Assembly: GCA_964636655.1 (NCBI GenBank)
Contig: CAZWTK010000006.1
Location: 1 to 64,000, forward strand
Direction of reading: 5' to 3'
DNA length: 64,000 nt
Source: Fen-549 sp964636655
GTDB lineage: Bacteria; Actinomycetota; Thermoleophilia; Gaiellales; Gaiellaceae
Positions 16,200 through 24,879 of this stretch are shown piece by piece; the first letter of the stretch is position 1; each line of letters opens with the position of its first letter. Position numbers and translations under genes: made by a program. The notes beneath the pieces are model-generated. The model was not told the origin of the DNA and ran no database searches. It saw only the letters and a list, made by a program, of their open reading frames with translations.

Positions 16200-17690
16200 G
16201 TGCGAGCGCTACTCGTGTCGTTCGCCCTGGCGACAGCTCTCCTGACGGGCGCCTGTGCTCAGACGGGCGGCGAGAGGGCGCGGGCAAGCGGCGGCAAGAA
16301 AGCCGTCCGCCTGCTCTTCGCCGGCGACGTGATGCTCGGGCGGGGCGTAGCGCCCGTCGCCAAGACGAGCCCGAACGAGCTCTTCGCCGGCATCCGCTTC
16401 GAGGTCTCCTCCGCCGATCTGGCGATGACCAATCTCGAATCGCCTCTGACAACGCGACCGCACCTCGCCGCGAAGGGATCCGATGCCCTCGAGGCGCCTC
16501 CCTCCTCGGCCCGATTGCTCGGACTGGCCGGATTCGACGCCGCCACGATCGCCAACAATCACGCCGGCGACGCTGGGCCCGGGACGGTAAGCGACACCGT
16601 GCAGGCGCTCGAGGCGGCGAAGATGACCGTGGTGGGAGCGGGCTCCTCGCCCGAGCGGGCGTTCGCACCGAGAATCGTCCGAATCGGCGGGCTGCGCGTG
16701 GCGCTACTCGCCTTCGACGCGACCATGGAGGGACCGCGCCCCGAGCGCGGTAGGACAGGCGTCGCCTGGTGGGACGCCAAGCTCGCGCGCGAAGCGGTGA
16801 AAGACGCCCGCGCTCGTGCCGACATCGTCGTCGTAGCCCTGCACGGCGGCGCCCCCTACGCCCCCGAAAGCGATCCCCACCTGATGCGCCTGGGGCGCTC
16901 GCTCGCCTCCTGGGGCGCCGACATCGTCTGGGCGGCCGGACCGCACGTCGTCCAGCCCGTTCGCCTGGTCAAGGCGCAAGAAAGCGGGCGCACGACGATC
17001 GTTGCAACGAGCTTGGGCAACCTGATCTTCGACCAGCACATCCCCGGTACGCGCAGCGGAGCGCTGCTCGAGGTGCTGGCCGGTTCCGACGGCGTGCGCG
17101 CCTACCGGGTCGGTCGTACGGTCGCCGCGGCGCCCACGAGCTTCATCGGCTGGAAAACGCCTCGCTCGGATGCGGTCGCTCTCGCCGGCGGCTGGTGGAC
17201 GCTGGCGCGCGCGGTCAAGCCCGCTGCGGTATTACGTCCGCGCAACATGGCTCGATTCGCGAAAAAGGGCACGGTCACCGCGGCGGCGATCGGCGACGCG
17301 GAGGGCAACGGCGCGCGCCAGCTCGTAGTCTCCTTCCGGCGCCCCTTCCGGCCCACCAACGTCAACGTGCTGATTCCACGGCAAAAACTGCTCGACAACC
17401 ACAACCTCACTGCCCACATCGGCCTCTACCGACCCGGCGACCTGCGCCCACTTTGGGTGGCGGGCACGTTGCTCCGTCCCGTCGCCGCGCTGGCGGTGTG
17501 CGACGGCTCACTCGCGGTCGCCTACTCGACTCTCAACGACACCGCTGTCACGGGCGGCGGCGGCTGGAAGTGGAACGGCTTTGGGTTCTCTCCCCTGGCC
17601 GACCTGCCCGGATCCGGCGAGCCCGCCTGCGCCGATGTCGACGGCGACGGCCGGCTCGACCCACTCGTCCTCGAAAGGAGCTCACGATGA
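16200..17690 (+). CDS. CapA-like metallophosphatase lipoprotein with FG-GAP-like C-terminus
   Basis: 496 residues. A signal sequence ends in LLTGACAQ, probably a lipoprotein. Residues ~40-330 are a PGA_cap/CapA domain: LLFAGDVMLGRGV, NLESPLT, IANNHAGDAG, HGGAPYAPESDPH and GPHVVQPVR (the usual HPH is GPH). CapA proteins act in poly-gamma-glutamate or envelope metabolism; the fold is a calcineurin-like phosphatase. The C-terminal part carries FG-GAP/VCBS-like segments (AIGDAEGNGARQLVVSF; ADVDGDGRLDPLVL). The GTG at 16200 follows AGAGAGGAG. It overlaps the next gene by ATGA, so the two are translationally coupled. Confidence 0.82.
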   Translation: MRALLVSFALATALLTGACAQTGGERARASGGKKAVRLLFAGDVMLGRGVAPVAKTSPNELFAGIRFEVSSADLAMTNLESPLTTRPHLAAKGSDALEAPPSSARLLGLAGFDAATIANNHAGDAGPGTVSDTVQALEAAKMTVVGAGSSPERAFAPRIVRIGGLRVALLAFDATMEGPRPERGRTGVAWWDAKLAREAVKDARARADIVVVALHGGAPYAPESDPHLMRLGRSLASWGADIVWAAGPHVVQPVRLVKAQESGRTTIVATSLGNLIFDQHIPGTRSGALLEVLAGSDGVRAYRVGRTVAAAPTSFIGWKTPRSDAVALAGGWWTLARAVKPAAVLRPRNMARFAKKGTVTAAAIGDAEGNGARQLVVSFRRPFRPTNVNVLIPRQKLLDNHNLTAHIGLYRPGDLRPLWVAGTLLRPVAALAVCDGSLAVAYSTLNDTAVTGGGGWKWNGFGFSPLADLPGSGEPACADVDGDGRLDPLVLERSSR

Positions 17691-19855
17691 CCCGCTCGAA
17701 GCACGCACTCGTCGGCGTAGTGCTCTTGTCTGTTATCGCCACCGTCGCGATTGGTTGCGGCTCTAGCGCAAAGAAGGCGGCGACCACAACCGCGTCCACA
17801 ACCACTCGCGAGAAGCCGCCGATCGAGCCGGTCGCCTTCAAGCTTCCGACCTCACAGGTGAGCTTCGCCGGCTTCACGCCGGTTCCGCTTCTGAACCCGG
17901 ATTCGCCGGCCTACGCCGGAGCGGCGACTCCGCAGTCGCTCACGAACGTCGAGGTCGTACCGGCGCTCGAGAGAGATCTGAAGCAGGCCGGAGTTACCGA
18001 GGCGCTCGAGCGGAACGGCTTCGTGGTCGTACCCGCGACTCTCACCCGCTTCTACTCCGCCTACCAAGGCAACGAGTACGAGGGCTGGCCGGTCTACGTC
18101 ACCACCGATGTCGCCTACCACGAGTGGCACCTCGCCTTCGACAAGCTTCTGCGCACGCTCGAGCAGCAGGTGCTCCTACCCAAGCTCGAGACGCTCGTCT
18201 CCGGCTTGCTTCAGGCCGCTCACGAGCAGACGAGCGAGCTCGAGGGCAGCTCGCTCAAAGACGCGGCCTCACGAGTCGAACAGCTCTTTCAGGTCGCGGC
18301 CGCCGAGCTGGGGCAGCCGGTCGATCTGGGCCCGCTGGCAAAGCGGGAGAAGGCGCTGATCGACCGGCACACGAATCCCAAAGCGGACTCCCCGCTGATC
18401 GGCTCGAGCGTCGACTACTCGCTGTTCACGCCGCGCGGCCACTACACGCTCAACAGCAAGCTACAGCGCTACTTCGTTGCCATGTCCGTGCTCGGTCAGC
18501 TGCCCTTCTGCTTACCGGGAACCGTCAGCTGCCCGAGCCTGGAACCGGCTCGAATGGGAATCCTCGCCGCGCGCGTGCTCGACCGCAACACTGAGCTGGT
18601 TGCCCTCTGGCGCCAGATCTACGACTCGACCGCCTTCCTGGTCGGCGTCGCCGACGACTACACACCGCTGGAGGTGGAGGCCGCCGCGGCGAACACGGCG
18701 GCCGGCGGGCTCGGCAACGCTAAGGCGTTCGAGAGCGACGCCACGCTGAACGCGGTCGTTCGCGCCCTGGTGAAGAGGCGAGCGGTGCAGATCGATCCCG
18801 AGCGGGCCTCGATCCGTTTGATGGGAACGCGCTTCGTGCTTGACTCCTACATCCTCGACCAGCTCGTAGCCCCCAACGTCGGCACGAATGACAAGCCGCG
18901 CCTCACACCCTCAGCGCTCGACCTGGCGGCCTCCTTCGGCTCGGGCTACGCCAAGCAGTTGCTCGACGAGCAGGGCGCGACGGCGTATGCCAACTACAGC
19001 GAGCAACTCGCCAAGGTGCAGAAGGTCGTCTCGAGTCGCCCGCAGAAGGAATGGGGCTCGACCGTCTACGACGCCTGGCTTTACGCGCTGGAGCCGATGT
19101 TCGTGCGCCACGGCGCCTCCTCCCCCGACTACATGCGCTCTGATGCCTGGGCGGCGGAGTCGCTCCAGAGCGGCTTCGGCTCGTACGCCGAGCTCAAGCA
19201 CGACACCATCCTGCTCTCGAAGCAATCCTTCGCCGAAGGAGGCGACGGCCTGAAACTGACCAAGCCGCCGCGCAACTGGGTCGAGCCCGATCCGGTCGCA
19301 TTCGGACGCCTCGCCGAGGCGCTGAAGCTGATGAAGAGCGGCCTCTCCGAGCGAAATCTGCTGGCGAGACCGCTGGACAACCTACTCGGTGACGAGCTCG
19401 AGTTGATGCAGTTCTTCGAGCGAATTGCATCGGACGAACTCGCGGACCAGCCGATCTCGAGCGAGGACAACCACCGGCTACGCTACATCGGCGGCGAGCT
19501 AGAAGCGCTCTGGTGGCGGACGGCCGACATCGCGCAGAACGCCACGCCGAGGGACAGCTTCCACGACGCGCTGATCGCCGACATCTCGAGCAGCCGCAAA
19601 GGCGTGCTGGAAATCGGGACCGGAAGGATCGACGCCTTGTACGTGATCGTCCCCGACGACAGCGGTCACTTCCAGCTGGCTCGCGGCGGCGTTTACTCGT
19701 ACTACGAGTTCCTCAATCCGCCCGGTCAGCGCCTGACCGACAAGGAGTGGCGGGCCAAGCTCGAGTTCGGAAAGCGGCTGCCGACCCGACCGAGCTGGGA
19801 GAGCATCTTCCTGCCGGGCTCAAACGTTACATCCAAGGTATATCCGCCCGGATAG
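17687..19855 (+). CDS. DUF3160 lipoprotein
   Basis: 722 residues. It has a signal peptide with a lipobox-like VAIGCGSS and a Thr-rich linker, then one long helical domain matching DUF3160: a start like FVVVPATLTRFYSAYQGNEY and VYVTTDVAYHEWHLAFDKLL, with VLDSYILDQL and ARGGVYSYYEF later. The function of this family is unknown; it is exported and often lies beside CapA-like or protease genes. It starts at an ATG overlapping the capA-like stop (ATGA), with AAAGGAG upstream. Confidence 0.85.
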   Translation: MTRSKHALVGVVLLSVIATVAIGCGSSAKKAATTTASTTTREKPPIEPVAFKLPTSQVSFAGFTPVPLLNPDSPAYAGAATPQSLTNVEVVPALERDLKQAGVTEALERNGFVVVPATLTRFYSAYQGNEYEGWPVYVTTDVAYHEWHLAFDKLLRTLEQQVLLPKLETLVSGLLQAAHEQTSELEGSSLKDAASRVEQLFQVAAAELGQPVDLGPLAKREKALIDRHTNPKADSPLIGSSVDYSLFTPRGHYTLNSKLQRYFVAMSVLGQLPFCLPGTVSCPSLEPARMGILAARVLDRNTELVALWRQIYDSTAFLVGVADDYTPLEVEAAAANTAAGGLGNAKAFESDATLNAVVRALVKRRAVQIDPERASIRLMGTRFVLDSYILDQLVAPNVGTNDKPRLTPSALDLAASFGSGYAKQLLDEQGATAYANYSEQLAKVQKVVSSRPQKEWGSTVYDAWLYALEPMFVRHGASSPDYMRSDAWAAESLQSGFGSYAELKHDTILLSKQSFAEGGDGLKLTKPPRNWVEPDPVAFGRLAEALKLMKSGLSERNLLARPLDNLLGDELELMQFFERIASDELADQPISSEDNHRLRYIGGELEALWWRTADIAQNATPRDSFHDALIADISSSRKGVLEIGTGRIDALYVIVPDDSGHFQLARGGVYSYYEFLNPPGQRLTDKEWRAKLEFGKRLPTRPSWESIFLPGSNVTSKVYPPG

Positions 19856-19937
19856 ACGCGACAGGAAACGATAATCTCGGCCGTTCTCCACGTCGTTCCA
19901 CAGCGGCACAAGGACCCTCGTCGAGTACGGTGAGAAA

Positions 19938-20405
19938 GTGAAGACCAGTGCCGGAATCCTCCTCTACCGCCACGGCGAGGCCGGCCTCGAGCTGCTGATC
20001 GCGCACATGGGCGGGCCCTTCTGGGAGCAGAAGGACGCAGGCGCCTGGTCGATCCCGAAAGGCGAGATGAAGGAGGGCGAGAACACCCTTGCAGTCGCCA
20101 AGCGGGAGTTCGAGGAGGAGCTCGGCTCGCCGCCGCCGCCGGAGCCCTATCTCGAGCTCGGCGAGGTCAAGCAGGCGAACGGAAAGCGCGTCGTCGTCTT
20201 CGCCGCCCAGGGCGACCTCGACGCCGAGAGCATTCGCAGCAACAGCTTCGAGATGGAATGGCCGAGAGGCTCCGGGCAGATGCGCGAGTTCCCGGAGGTC
20301 GACCGCGCCGCCTGGGTTTCGCCTGCGCTGGCGCGCCAGAAGCTCATTCCGGCGCAGGTGCGGTTTCTGGAGCGGCTGGAGAGCACCCTGGGGCTACCGC
20401 TTTAG
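19938..20405 (+). CDS. NUDIX hydrolase
   Basis: 155 residues. The Nudix box is seen as GEMKEGENTLAVAKREFEEE followed by LG (consensus Gx5Ex7REUxEExGU). The start SAGILLYRHGEAGLELLIAHMGGPFW is typical of the diadenosine polyphosphate or RppH-like subgroup in actinobacteria. It hydrolyses a nucleoside diphosphate linked to another moiety. GTG start at 19938. Convergent with the HTH-TPR regulator, 27 bp away. Confidence 0.9.
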   Translation: MKTSAGILLYRHGEAGLELLIAHMGGPFWEQKDAGAWSIPKGEMKEGENTLAVAKREFEEELGSPPPPEPYLELGEVKQANGKRVVVFAAQGDLDAESIRSNSFEMEWPRGSGQMREFPEVDRAAWVSPALARQKLIPAQVRFLERLESTLGLPL

Positions 20406-20432
20406 CGGATAACCGGCTCGTTCCCGGAGCGT

Positions 20433-21767
20433 CTAGCGAGGCCTGGAAACGGTTGCTTTCGAGGTTGCTCGACGTGTGATCTCGGCCGCACGTCCGAAGG
20501 CGCGAGCTGATTCGTCTCGGCGACCGATTTCTTTGAGCACCAACGCCCAGCCGTGGCAGGCCTGAACCGCCTCGCGCCATCCGCCCCGGTCGCCTTCGAT
20601 ACGCTCAATCGCCTTCTCGTAGAAAGCGCACGCTTCCTCTAAGTCGCCGCGAGCTGCATGCGCCTTCGCCGCGGCGTGCCAAGCGCTACCGAGAGAGTCG
20701 GGCTCGTTCTCGAGCAGACGGGCAGCCTCCTGAGCGTACGCCAGGGCTCGTTCGGCGTCACCCAGTTCGGCGAAGCTCTTCGCCTGCTCGGCACGTAACT
20801 GCCCGAGGTCGATCGAGTCGATACGCGAACCGAAAAGCTTCTCGGCCAGGTCAAGCTGCCTGCGCGCCTCCTCCGCCCGATCGTCGAGATTGAAGATGAG
20901 ACCGCAGAGCAGGTGGGCACGGCCGAGGTGCACGTCGTCTTCGCTCGACTCGAGCAGCGCGATCGAACGGCGGGCGTACTCGAGCGCCGTCGGGAGCCTT
21001 CCCTCGGCCGTCGAGAGGCGGGCGAACGACCAGCACAGCCGCGCCCGGCTGTAGGGGTCGGAGCGTTGCTCTTCCTCGTCGCTCAGCTCCATGAGGAGAT
21101 CCCTGGCGCGATCGAACTCGCCGAGGCACGAGAGCGCGTAGCTGAGCTGAGTCGTGTAGGTCGTACGCGCGACCGCCGTTTCCTCCGGCGGATACTCGGC
21201 GAGCCGCTCGAGACAGCTCTCCATCAGGCGCGCGTAGCGCTCGTAGTCGTCGAGCAGCCAGTAGGTCCGTGCGAGCGCGTCGTAGACGTTCGAATGGGTG
21301 GCCGGGTGTATCTCTCCCATTTCGATCGCCTGTTCGAGCTGGCTAGCAGCCTCCGGGTATCGGCCCTGGCCCGCTGCTACCAGACCGAGATCGACGAGCG
21401 CGCGAGCGAGTAGCACGGTGTTCCCCGCCCGTTGGGCTTCGAGGTAGATCTCCTCCAACACGACGAGCAGCTCGGTCGGATCCTCGCCGAAGCCGATGCG
21501 AACCTCCACATCGGCGAGGCGCAGCTCGAGCGACTGGGCCGCGGTCATCGCATGCCCGGTCTCGAGGTATTCGGGCGACACCTGGAGCTCCCTGGCCAGG
21601 AGGCGGATGGCCCGGACCGACGGCTGCCGCTTGCCGGCCTCGATGCGCGAGATCTGCGCGGTCGAGAGGCCCGATCCGGTGAGTTGCTGCTGCGAGAGGC
21701 CTTGCTCACGGCGGAGGCGATACAGCCTCTCGCCGATCGACTCTTGGGTGGGAACGTGCTCGCTCAC
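20433..21767 (-). CDS. XRE-type HTH regulator with C-terminal TPR repeats
   Basis: 444 residues. Residues 10-65 are an HTH_3 domain (RLYRLRREQGLSQQQL, then STAQISRIEAGKRQPSVRAI). The remainder is a continuous array of TPR-like helical pairs (LLARALVDLGLVAAGQGRYPE, DALARTYWLLDDYERYARLM and so on). The architecture is that of Rgg/PlcR/AimR-type (RRNPP) receptors, which bind short peptides in the TPR groove, and also of other actinobacterial regulators without known ligand. The GTG at 21767 is preceded by GGAGAAG. It is divergent from a cluster of tiny ORFs with strong ribosome binding sites. Peptide control is inference. Confidence 0.9.
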   Translation of the reverse strand: MSEHVPTQESIGERLYRLRREQGLSQQQLTGSGLSTAQISRIEAGKRQPSVRAIRLLARELQVSPEYLETGHAMTAAQSLELRLADVEVRIGFGEDPTELLVVLEEIYLEAQRAGNTVLLARALVDLGLVAAGQGRYPEAASQLEQAIEMGEIHPATHSNVYDALARTYWLLDDYERYARLMESCLERLAEYPPEETAVARTTYTTQLSYALSCLGEFDRARDLLMELSDEEEQRSDPYSRARLCWSFARLSTAEGRLPTALEYARRSIALLESSEDDVHLGRAHLLCGLIFNLDDRAEEARRQLDLAEKLFGSRIDSIDLGQLRAEQAKSFAELGDAERALAYAQEAARLLENEPDSLGSAWHAAAKAHAARGDLEEACAFYEKAIERIEGDRGGWREAVQACHGWALVLKEIGRRDESARAFGRAAEITRRATSKATVSRPR

Positions 21768-21912
21768 AACCGCATCTTCTCCATCACGGTATCCATCATC
21801 AACTGGTAATCGATCCGCAGACTCATAAACACTTGCCTCCCGGCAAGGCGGGCCGTATGTTCATCGTGTCGCATTTTGTCGCCGGACGAACCCCCCGAAG
21901 GAGGGTCTCGGC

Positions 21913-21984
21913 ATGGAAGACGCTATCAGCTCGAGCGCGCCACGCATGATCCGAGGACGACCGTCATGGTCGCATCTCCGTTGA
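21913..21984 (+). CDS. Predicted 23-residue small ORF (leader-like)
   Basis: ATG at 21913 with AAGGAGGG at 21898-21905 (7 nt spacing), one of the strongest ribosome binding sites in the window. The product starts MEDAISSSAPRM and ends PSWSHLR. Its TGA (21982-21984) sits directly on the 5' arm of a hairpin that covers the ribosome binding site of the next ORF, an arrangement seen in translational attenuators. It has no recognisable family. Confidence 0.45.
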   Translation: MEDAISSSAPRMIRGRPSWSHLR

Positions 21985-22031
21985 CCTCCCCCTCCTGCGC
22001 TGCCGCCGTCATCGAAAAGGAGGTGAGTTGA
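21966..22031 (+). CDS. Overlapping 21-residue small ORF
   Basis: ATG at 21966 with GAGGA about 8 nt upstream; the product starts MVASPLTSPSC and ends AAAVIEKEVS. Its TGA (22029-22031) abuts the ATG at 22032, so it could be coupled to the following ORF. It overlaps the previous short ORF in another frame; at most one is likely to be real. Confidence 0.25.
   Translation: MVASPLTSPSCAAAVIEKEVS
21984..22024 (+). promoter_or_regulatory. Predicted ribosome-binding-site-sequestering hairpin
   Basis: ACCTCC (21984-21989) is complementary to GGAGGT (22019-22024), the Shine-Dalgarno of the ORF starting at 22032. The 29-nt loop leaves room for a terminating ribosome on the upstream short ORF to disrupt the pairing. 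Confidence 0.4.
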
Positions 22032-22040
22032 ATGCGCGAG
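22032..22040 (+). CDS. Start of a small gene truncated by an assembly gap
   Basis: AAAAGGAGGTGA (22015-22026) is a near-perfect anti-16S match, followed after 5 nt by ATG CGC GAG (Met-Arg-Glu) and then ten N. Sequence after the gap could end the ORF soon (frame giving AAAFF and a stop at about 22068) or continue as a membrane-helix-like frame to about 22197. The product is therefore unknown, but a gene clearly starts here. Confidence 0.5.
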
Positions 22041-22050
22041 NNNNNNNNNN
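22041..22050. other. Assembly gap (10 N) and following G/T-rich stretch
   Basis: Ten N of arbitrary length. The next ~90 bases (22051-22140) are strikingly G/T-rich on the plus strand, with runs of T5 and G7 and GC content near 50 percent, unlike the rest of the window. A GGGCGGC/GCCGCCC hairpin follows at about 22136-22162, between this stretch and the convergent response-regulator gene. Confidence 0.8.
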
Positions 22051-22171
22051 GGCGGCCGCGTTCTTCTAACTGGTGGTGTTTTGATTGGGCTTTTTGGGGC
22101 GGTTTGGTTAACTGTGTTGCTTTTTCTTCTTTGGGGGGGCGGCGTACGTTCGTCGGCCGCCCGCCTATCTT

Positions 22172-22840
22172 CTACACGGTCGGCCCCGGCCTGATCAGCC
22201 CGGCCTCGTAGGCGAGCACGACGGCCTGCACGCGGTCACGAAGCTGTAGCTTGCGCAGCACGCTCGAGACGTGCGTCTTGACGGTCGTCTCGCTCACAAA
22301 CAGCTTGGCGGCGATCTCGGCGTTCGAGAGTCCGCCGGCTACCAGGCGCAGGATCTCCAGCTCTCGTGGAGTCAGCGCGTCGAGCTCGGGCGGCGTCCCT
22401 CGCTCAGATGCCTCGAGCGAGGCCGCGAAGCGATCGAGCAGGCGGCGCGTGATCGAGGGTGCCAGCAGCGCTTCGCCCGAGGCGACCACGCGAATCGCCT
22501 CCACGAGCTGCGCCGGCTCGACGTCCTTGAGCAAGAAGCCACTGGCGCCCGCGCGCAGCGCCTCGAAGACGTACTCATCGAGATCGAAGGTGGTGAGGAT
22601 GATCACCCGCGCACTCGAGCCCGCCTCGAGCAAGCGCCGAGTCGCCTCGACCCCGTCCATCGCCGGCATGCGAACGTCCATCAGCACGACATCGGGGGCG
22701 AGGGCCTGCGCGAGCTCCAGCGCCTGAACGCCGTTCTCGGCCTCTCCCACCACCTCGAGATCGTCGCGCGCCTCGAGGATCATGCGAAAGCCGCTGCGCA
22801 CGAGCGCCTGGTCGTCGATGATCAGCACGCGGATGCTCAC
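22172..22840 (-). CDS. NarL/LuxR-family response regulator
   Basis: 222 residues. Receiver domain with DD pair (VLIIDDQALV), phospho-acceptor in VVLMDVRMPAMDG, Thr in IILTTFD and Lys in LLKDVEP. C-terminal LuxR HTH: LTPRELEILRLVAGGLSNAE and ETTVKTHVSSVLRKLQLRDR. It starts in a 4-nt overlap with the histidine kinase gene, so the two form a two-component system. Probable target is the ABC exporter operon in which both lie. Confidence 0.95.
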   Translation of the reverse strand: MSIRVLIIDDQALVRSGFRMILEARDDLEVVGEAENGVQALELAQALAPDVVLMDVRMPAMDGVEATRRLLEAGSSARVIILTTFDLDEYVFEALRAGASGFLLKDVEPAQLVEAIRVVASGEALLAPSITRRLLDRFAASLEASERGTPPELDALTPRELEILRLVAGGLSNAEIAAKLFVSETTVKTHVSSVLRKLQLRDRVQAVVLAYEAGLIRPGPTV

Positions 22841-23973
22841 ACCGGCCGGCCTTGCTCGAGCGGGAAGCGGGCCTTGACCACGAAACCGCCGCTCTCTCCG
22901 GGCCCGGCCTCGAGCACGCCGGCGAGCAGGGCCACGCGCTCCTGCATGCCGATCAGGCCGTGACCGTTCGTCGACTCCTCGACCGGGCCGGCTCCATCGT
23001 CTGCGACCTCGATCGTCAGCTCCTCCTTGCTGCGACCCAGTCGGACGCGAGCGCGCGTCGCCTGCGCGTGCTTGAGCGTGTTGGTCAGCGCCTCCTGGAC
23101 GATTCGATAGGCGGAGAGATCAACACCGGCAGGAAGCTCGCCGAGCTCGCCTTCCCGCTTCAGCTCGACCTCGAGTCCGGTGGCACGAATCTGCTCGACC
23201 AGCTCTTCGAGCGCAGCCAGCCCGGGCTGTGGCTCGCGGCTGCTGTGCTCGTCACTGCGCACGATCCCGAGCAGGCGCCTGAGCTCGGTCAACGCCGAGC
23301 GCCCGCTCTCCTCGATCGAGCTCAGAGCCTCGCGGGCCCGTTCTGGTTGCTTTTCGAAAACATCTCCCGCCGCCGCAGCCTGAACGACCATCACGCTGAC
23401 CGAGTGAGCGATCACGTCGTGCAGCTCGCGCGCAATCCGGGCCTTCTCCTCTGCGGCGGCGCGGCGCGTGCCCTCCTCTTTCTCGCGCTCCAGGCGCTCG
23501 GCGCGCTCCTCCAGCTCGCGGTAGTAGGCCCGCTTCGTGCGCACGTTGTCGCCGAGAATCCAGGCGGCGGCCGCGAAGATGATCACGTGTACGAACGATT
23601 CCCTGGCACCGCCGCCGCCGCCGTGATGAATCGGCGGAATCAAGAGCACCAGAAGCGTCAGTAAAGCCGCCGAGAGGGCGATACGGCGCTCGGTGTGCGA
23701 GGCGACCGTATAGACGGCGACTCCGAGCGCGAACAGCGGCAGGACGTCGAGGGCAAAATGGGTGACGATCAGGGCGGCGAGCACCGCCGCCAGCACGGGG
23801 AGCGGAAAGCGTCGCCGCACGAGCAGGGGAAGGGTCTGTACGAGCGCGAGCGCGATGCCCGTGCCTCGAGGGTGGCCGTCGGTCGTCCATCTGATCGTCG
23901 GCCCAAGCACGATCAATACAATCCCGACGTCGATCAGCTCGGCTTCCCAACGCAGGTAGTGCTGACGAATCAT
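22837..23973 (-). CDS. DesK-type sensor histidine kinase (HisKA_3)
   Basis: 378 residues. Four to five membrane helices occupy residues 15-145, followed by a coiled coil (ELEERAERLEREKEEG). The dimerisation/phosphoacceptor box is ARELHDVIAHSVSV (His185), the N-box EALTNTLKHAQ, and the G-box GHGLIGMQERV. It has no extracytoplasmic sensor domain, so it probably senses membrane-embedded cues, as do LiaS/DesK-like kinases that respond to lipids or membrane-active peptides. It lies 27 bp after the last ABC permease gene. Confidence 0.93.
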   Translation of the reverse strand: MIRQHYLRWEAELIDVGIVLIVLGPTIRWTTDGHPRGTGIALALVQTLPLLVRRRFPLPVLAAVLAALIVTHFALDVLPLFALGVAVYTVASHTERRIALSAALLTLLVLLIPPIHHGGGGGARESFVHVIIFAAAAWILGDNVRTKRAYYRELEERAERLEREKEEGTRRAAAEEKARIARELHDVIAHSVSVMVVQAAAAGDVFEKQPERAREALSSIEESGRSALTELRRLLGIVRSDEHSSREPQPGLAALEELVEQIRATGLEVELKREGELGELPAGVDLSAYRIVQEALTNTLKHAQATRARVRLGRSKEELTIEVADDGAGPVEESTNGHGLIGMQERVALLAGVLEAGPGESGGFVVKARFPLEQGRPV

Positions 23974-24000
23974 GAGCGAACGGTACTCCGCCGGGGTGAC

Positions 24001-24816
24001 CTACGCGTCCCGTCTCCACGTCCGCCAGAGCCCGATACCGCTGAAGATCCCGACCCACACTGCGAGCACGATCAGCGAAGTCGAATGAGTCAAGATGATC
24101 TGATCTTTCGCGCTGACCGGCGGAAACGGCGAGAGCCCCGCTATCGCCACGCTTAGAAGCCCATCGCGCGCCTGACCGAGGACGTCGATGCGGTGGAGGA
24201 TCCCCTGAACGGGGAGCAGGTAGGCGATCAGGATGCTGATCGTCGCCGCGCGCGAGCCTGTAAAGGAGCCGAGCCCGAATGCGATCAGGTAGGTGACCAC
24301 GGCGCTGAGGAGCACCCAGAGGCCTCCCTCGATGAAGAGCGTTGCATTCGGTGTCGGCAAGCCGCTCGCGAACAGCACGCAAGAGACGGCCGCGACGGCG
24401 TATGCGGCAACCATCAGCGGAACGAGAAGCGTGAGCCCGCCCACGAGCCGGGCGAGGTAGAGCCGGGCGCGCGAACGGCCCGTCGCGACTAGATATCTGA
24501 GCGTGCCCGAGCTCATGTCCTGGGTCGCGACCGCTGCACCGATGAGTATTGCGCTGATCGTCGCGGCGAGCTCTCCGATCAGGAAGACGGCGTCGCCGAA
24601 GTTGGTTGTGCCGCCGGCCGGTCCGACGCCGGAGGGGTTGAAGACATGGAAGAGCTCGACGGCGCCGTACATGATGACCATCGCGCCGATCGTGAGAAAC
24701 GCGGCGGGAATCCAGACGCCGCGGTTCTTGCGTAGCTTGAGCAGCTCGGCGCGCTCGAGCCGGAAGGGCAGGCGTAGGGAAAGTGGTACCTGGGTTGTGC
24801 TCTCCAAGCTGGTCAT
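24001..24816 (-). CDS. ABC-2 type transporter permease (second copy)
   Basis: 271 residues with six membrane segments and a basic N-terminus (RLERAELLKLRKNRGVWIPA) typical of ABC-2 exporters of the BcrB/LanF type. It is a close paralogue of the adjacent 271-residue permease: same length, same order of segments and identical stretches such as RAATISILIAYLLPVQ. The two probably form a heterodimer with the ATPase of the operon. Start ATG at 24816. Confidence 0.9.
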   Translation of the reverse strand: MTSLESTTQVPLSLRLPFRLERAELLKLRKNRGVWIPAAFLTIGAMVIMYGAVELFHVFNPSGVGPAGGTTNFGDAVFLIGELAATISAILIGAAVATQDMSSGTLRYLVATGRSRARLYLARLVGGLTLLVPLMVAAYAVAAVSCVLFASGLPTPNATLFIEGGLWVLLSAVVTYLIAFGLGSFTGSRAATISILIAYLLPVQGILHRIDVLGQARDGLLSVAIAGLSPFPPVSAKDQIILTHSTSLIVLAVWVGIFSGIGLWRTWRRDA

Positions 24817-24879
24817 GAGTCCTCTCTCTGACGGAGTTTGATCTTCGAGAAACGGCGTACTCGGCCGCTGCGGGTTGTC

